Origin: Salegentibacter sp. Hel_I_6
GTDB lineage: Bacteria; Bacteroidota; Bacteroidia; Flavobacteriales; Flavobacteriaceae
DNA: 64,000 nucleotides
Direction: 5' to 3'
Assembly (NCBI RefSeq): GCF_000745315.1
Contig: NZ_JQNQ01000001.1
Location: 3,472,001-3,536,000, forward strand
The translations under genes were made by a program, and so were the position numbers. The notes below the pieces were generated by a model, which ran no database searches, was not told the DNA's origin, and saw only the letters and a list, made by a program, of their open reading frames with translations. Shown piece after piece: positions 61,691 to 64,000 of the stretch (the stretch's first letter is position 1; every line of letters starts with the position of its first letter).

Positions 61691-61712
61691 CTTCTTAAAT
61701 AAATGTATAAGT

Positions 61713-63179
61713 ATGGTTACCTCAAACTTAAAATATTCTCTAAAGACTTCGACCAAGGATTTTCGAATCAGTGAGACTCTTCCTCAGCAAAATGATCAAC
61801 CAGTAATTAACGGAATTGAAAAAGAATCTGTGGATTATAGTAAAGCCACTTTCACCAAGCGGCATTTTTCTATTTTAACCGGTACATTCCTGCTTCTAAT
61901 TGGGGCAGCTTATTCTTTTTATATTTTTCATCCTGAATTTCAGGAAATAAATCTCAGCAGAAGAAATACCCTGTGGGGAATTGTACTATTGGTAATAACC
62001 AGTTTTCTTTTAATATTTAGATTAGGTTTCCTAGCATATATTGCCAGGTTATTTTTTAAATATAAGCCGGTAGATTCTGTGTCAGACTCAGAATTACCTT
62101 CCTGTACTGTAATTGTTCCGGCTTATAATGAAGGTAAATTGGTCTATTCAACCTTGCAAAGTTTGGTGGCCAGTAAATATCCATCAGAAAAATTGCAGTT
62201 AATTGCTATAGACGATGGTAGTAAAGATGACACCTGGGATTGGATGCAAAAAGCCAAAGAAGAATTGGGTGACCGAATTTCTATATTTCAACAACCTAAA
62301 AATCAAGGTAAAAGACATGCGCTTTATCGTGGATTTAATATCGGTACGGGAGACGTGTTTGTAACGGTAGATAGTGATTCTATTGTTGAAAAAGATACCT
62401 TGCGCAACCTGGTTTCACCATTTGTAACCAATAAAAATTGTGGGGCTGTTGCAGGAAATGTTCGGGTTTTGAACAATGAAAAAGCAATTATACCACGAAT
62501 GCTAAATGTTAGTTTTGTATTTAGTTTTGAGTTTATTCGTTCGGCGCAAAGTGTATTGGGATCTGTATTATGTACTCCCGGTGCTTTAGCTGCTTACAGA
62601 AGGAATGCAGTAATGAACTGTTTGCCAGAATGGATTAATCAAACTTTCATGGGGAAACCAACCGATATTGGTGAAGACCGTGCAATGACCAATATGATTT
62701 TGAAACAGGGATTTCACGTGTTATTTCAGAGAAATGCTTATGTTCTTACTAATATTCCAGAGAAATTTAGCAGTCTGCATAAAATGTTTACGCGGTGGGA
62801 AAGAAGTAATGTACGCGAAAACCTTATGATGTCTAAGTTTGCATTTAAAACCTTTAGAACAGGATCTAAATCGGGTCCACGTATTTTATTACTAAACCAA
62901 TGGATGAGTATGTTAACTGCTTATCCGGCAATTCTAATTATGTTTGTTTTACTGGTAATGCACCCGGTTCTATTTATTACTTCAGCCTTGTTGAGTATTC
63001 TTATATTTTCGAGTCTGCCAGCATTCTTTTACGCTAAGAAGTATAATATAGCTGAAGCTTTATGGATTTACTCATATAGTATATTTTATACCTTTGGGTT
63101 GTTTTGGATAACTCCTTATGCTATGGCCACTGCAAGCAGAAGGGGATGGCTAACCCGCGAATTACCACAGAAAATTTAA
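61713..63179 (+). CDS. Processive family 2 glycosyltransferase, membrane-bound
   Basis: The 488-residue enzyme has two N-terminal TM helices (about 52-72 and 86-112), a GT2 catalytic domain and a C-terminal TM cluster (about 400-475). Catalytic motifs of processive synthases are present: TVIVPAYNEG, IAIDDGSKDDTW, VTVDSDS (DxD), GEDRAMTN (catalytic Asp) and RWERSN (the R/QxxRW motif). This set is typical of hyaluronan, chitin or cellulose-type synthases that polymerise and export a beta-linked glycan. The gene is alone; no PilZ domain or other polysaccharide gene is adjacent, so the polymer is unknown. Confidence 0.88.
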   Translation: MVTSNLKYSLKTSTKDFRISETLPQQNDQPVINGIEKESVDYSKATFTKRHFSILTGTFLLLIGAAYSFYIFHPEFQEINLSRRNTLWGIVLLVITSFLLIFRLGFLAYIARLFFKYKPVDSVSDSELPSCTVIVPAYNEGKLVYSTLQSLVASKYPSEKLQLIAIDDGSKDDTWDWMQKAKEELGDRISIFQQPKNQGKRHALYRGFNIGTGDVFVTVDSDSIVEKDTLRNLVSPFVTNKNCGAVAGNVRVLNNEKAIIPRMLNVSFVFSFEFIRSAQSVLGSVLCTPGALAAYRRNAVMNCLPEWINQTFMGKPTDIGEDRAMTNMILKQGFHVLFQRNAYVLTNIPEKFSSLHKMFTRWERSNVRENLMMSKFAFKTFRTGSKSGPRILLLNQWMSMLTAYPAILIMFVLLVMHPVLFITSALLSILIFSSLPAFFYAKKYNIAEALWIYSYSIFYTFGLFWITPYAMATASRRGWLTRELPQKI

Positions 63180-63204
63180 AAAATAAATTGAATTTGAAGA
63201 TGTA

Positions 63205-63240
63205 AAAAAGTCACCCATTGTTTGGTGACTTTTTGCTTTT
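63205..63240 (+). terminator. Rho-independent terminator after the glycosyltransferase gene
   Basis: AAAAAGTCACC (63205-63215) and GGTGACTTTTT (63224-63234) form a perfect 11-bp stem with an 8-nt loop, followed by a T-rich tract. It begins 26 bp after the stop codon and is the clearest terminator in the window. The flanking A- and T-runs make it bidirectional, so it could also stop any transcription arriving from the minus strand. Confidence 0.85.
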
Positions 63241-63351
63241 AAATGACTTTACAATATCCTGGAATTAAAAAACGGACTAGGGAAGAATAAGGATTCAGCT
63301 CTTTTCAGGGTTGAATATTGGATAATCTTTTGATAATTAATTACATTTCAA

Positions 63352-63549
63352 TTATTTATTTTCAAATTGGAAAATAGCTTCTATAGGTAATTTAAAGAGT
63401 TTTGAAATTCTAAAAGCTGTTGGTAAACTGGGGTCAAACTTCTCTTTTTCTATTGCATTGATTGTTTGCCTTGACACACCAATTATATCCGCTAAATCTT
63501 CCTGGGTATAGCTATGTTCGGCTCTAAGCACTTTTAATTTGTTTTTCAT
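63352..63549 (-). CDS. Small XRE-family transcriptional regulator
   Basis: The 65-residue protein is a single Cro/CI-type helix-turn-helix (HSYTQEDLADIIGVSRQTIN to FKLPIEAIFQFE). This compact form is common in pairs with a small membrane protein. Its start overlaps the upstream gene by 4 bp (63546-63549), so the two form an operon. It probably represses its own promoter through the GTTTAC repeats at 63955-63991. Confidence 0.9.
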   Translation of the reverse strand: MKNKLKVLRAEHSYTQEDLADIIGVSRQTINAIEKEKFDPSLPTAFRISKLFKLPIEAIFQFENK

Positions 63550-63938
63550 GCGTATCTTCTGGTATTTACCGTGACTAAGATCAAATAAGTTAAACCTATA
63601 AATATTACCAGGTTACTTATTTCTGCATTAAAAGCAATTAAATTGGTAGTGTCAAGTAGAGAATAAGACAGGCCAACTACCACTGCTAATCCCAATGTTA
63701 AAGCCAAAGATTCCAAATGAATTTTACGTTCCAGCTCATCAAAATTATTAAACATTCGTCGGTTTGCGAAAATCATTAAGATTCCGTGAATAAAGTTGAC
63801 TGATACTGCCAATGTGGTTAACACAATATGGTCATCCCAAATATACTTTGGTCCAAATGCGGCAATTGCCATTGTAGCCACCCAGCTCCAGGTCCAAAGG
63901 GCAAGGGTGTAAAGATTCTTTTTTCGTTCTTTTTTCAT
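63546..63938 (-). CDS. Small four-TM membrane protein, partner of the XRE regulator
   Basis: The 130-residue protein has a basic N-terminus (KKERKKN) and four predicted TM helices (about 12-30, 38-57, 76-96, 106-124) with a charged loop FNNFDELERKIHLES between the second and third. ERKI-type loops occur in small membrane proteins paired with XRE regulators. No function is known. It is the first gene of the two-gene operon. Confidence 0.75.
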   Translation of the reverse strand: MKKERKKNLYTLALWTWSWVATMAIAAFGPKYIWDDHIVLTTLAVSVNFIHGILMIFANRRMFNNFDELERKIHLESLALTLGLAVVVGLSYSLLDTTNLIAFNAEISNLVIFIGLTYLILVTVNTRRYA

Positions 63939-63954
63939 TTGAATGTAATTTATA

Positions 63955-63991
63955 GTTTACTTTATGTAATGTTTACTTTACAAAAGTAAAC
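63955..63991. promoter_or_regulatory. GTTTAC repeats, candidate XRE operator
   Basis: GTTTACTTT (63971-63979) and AAAGTAAAC (63983-63991) form a perfect 9-bp palindrome with a 3-bp centre. The half-site GTTTACTTTA also occurs at 63955-63964, 16 bp away. The cluster lies 17-53 bp before the start at 63938, where a promoter of this operon must be. Confidence 0.5.
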
Positions 63992-64000
63992 AATTTTTTA

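Noticed and set aside
1..64000. CRISPR arrays, tRNA or rRNA genes, insertion sequences, prophage
   Set aside because: No regularly spaced repeats, no cloverleaf-type GGTTCRA element, no transposase or phage structural motif was seen on either strand.

Overview
The window is AT-rich DNA from a member of the Bacteroidota, most likely Flavobacteriaceae (Gramella / Zunongwangia / Salegentibacter type). The basis is gene content: GIN-domain (DUF2807) proteins, carboxypeptidase-like regulatory domains, macroglobulin-like/TonB-plug proteins, FtsX/MacB permeases of about 800 residues in tandem, LytTR two-component systems, and starts that rarely have a clear Shine-Dalgarno. No rRNA, tRNA, CRISPR array, insertion sequence or phage was recognised.

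Region by region. 1-1.1 kb: the 3' end of an unknown gene, then a small secreted protein; the gap between them holds two perfect inverted DnaA-box sequences. 1.26-4.2 kb and 27.96-30.9 kb: two copies of one block (LytTR regulator, LytS-type kinase, divergent DUF5694 gene, small membrane protein). The copies keep an exact 26,706-bp offset through the first three genes; the fourth gene is decayed in copy 1 and intact in copy 2. 4.5-24.4 kb: an NtrB/NtrC-type pair diverges from a ten-gene efflux operon (HlyD adaptor, ATPase, five tandem MacB/FtsX permeases, GIN-domain protein, second ATPase, TolC). 24.5-26.8 kb: a ChaN-like lipoprotein and a small secreted protein. 26.8-27.97 kb: no intact gene, two decayed reading frames. 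31.2-33.1 kb: lgt and a retropepsin-like protease. 33.2-42.2 kb: two large macroglobulin/plug proteins face outwards from a three-gene plus-strand set (coiled-coil secreted protein, membrane-anchored LuxR regulator, carboxypeptidase-regulatory-domain protein). 42.5-44.7 kb: two tandem serine hydrolases. 45-53.5 kb: three GNAT acetyltransferases, an lspA-like gene, an esterase, a CPBP protease, an EEP-family protein and a TPR lipoprotein, mixed with remnants of cyclase, M20 and S41 genes. 53.7-56.7 kb: an erythromycin-esterase-like fusion and a Usp protein. 56.9-61.4 kb: a 1496-residue UvrA-like protein with four ABC modules. 61.7-64 kb: a processive family 2 glycosyltransferase with a clear terminator, then a small XRE regulator/membrane protein pair.

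How the genes may work together. The NtrB/NtrC pair probably switches the efflux operon through sigma-54: a -24-like element and two overlapping inverted repeats lie upstream of the adaptor gene. Each LytTR regulator probably acts on its own intergenic region, where two 15-bp direct repeats 21 bp apart are kept in both copies. The candidates for something undescribed are the four-module UvrA-like protein, the five-permease operon with a GIN protein inside it, and the LuxR/coiled-coil/macroglobulin-plug cluster at 33-42 kb. All assignments were made by reading motifs; no database search was run.
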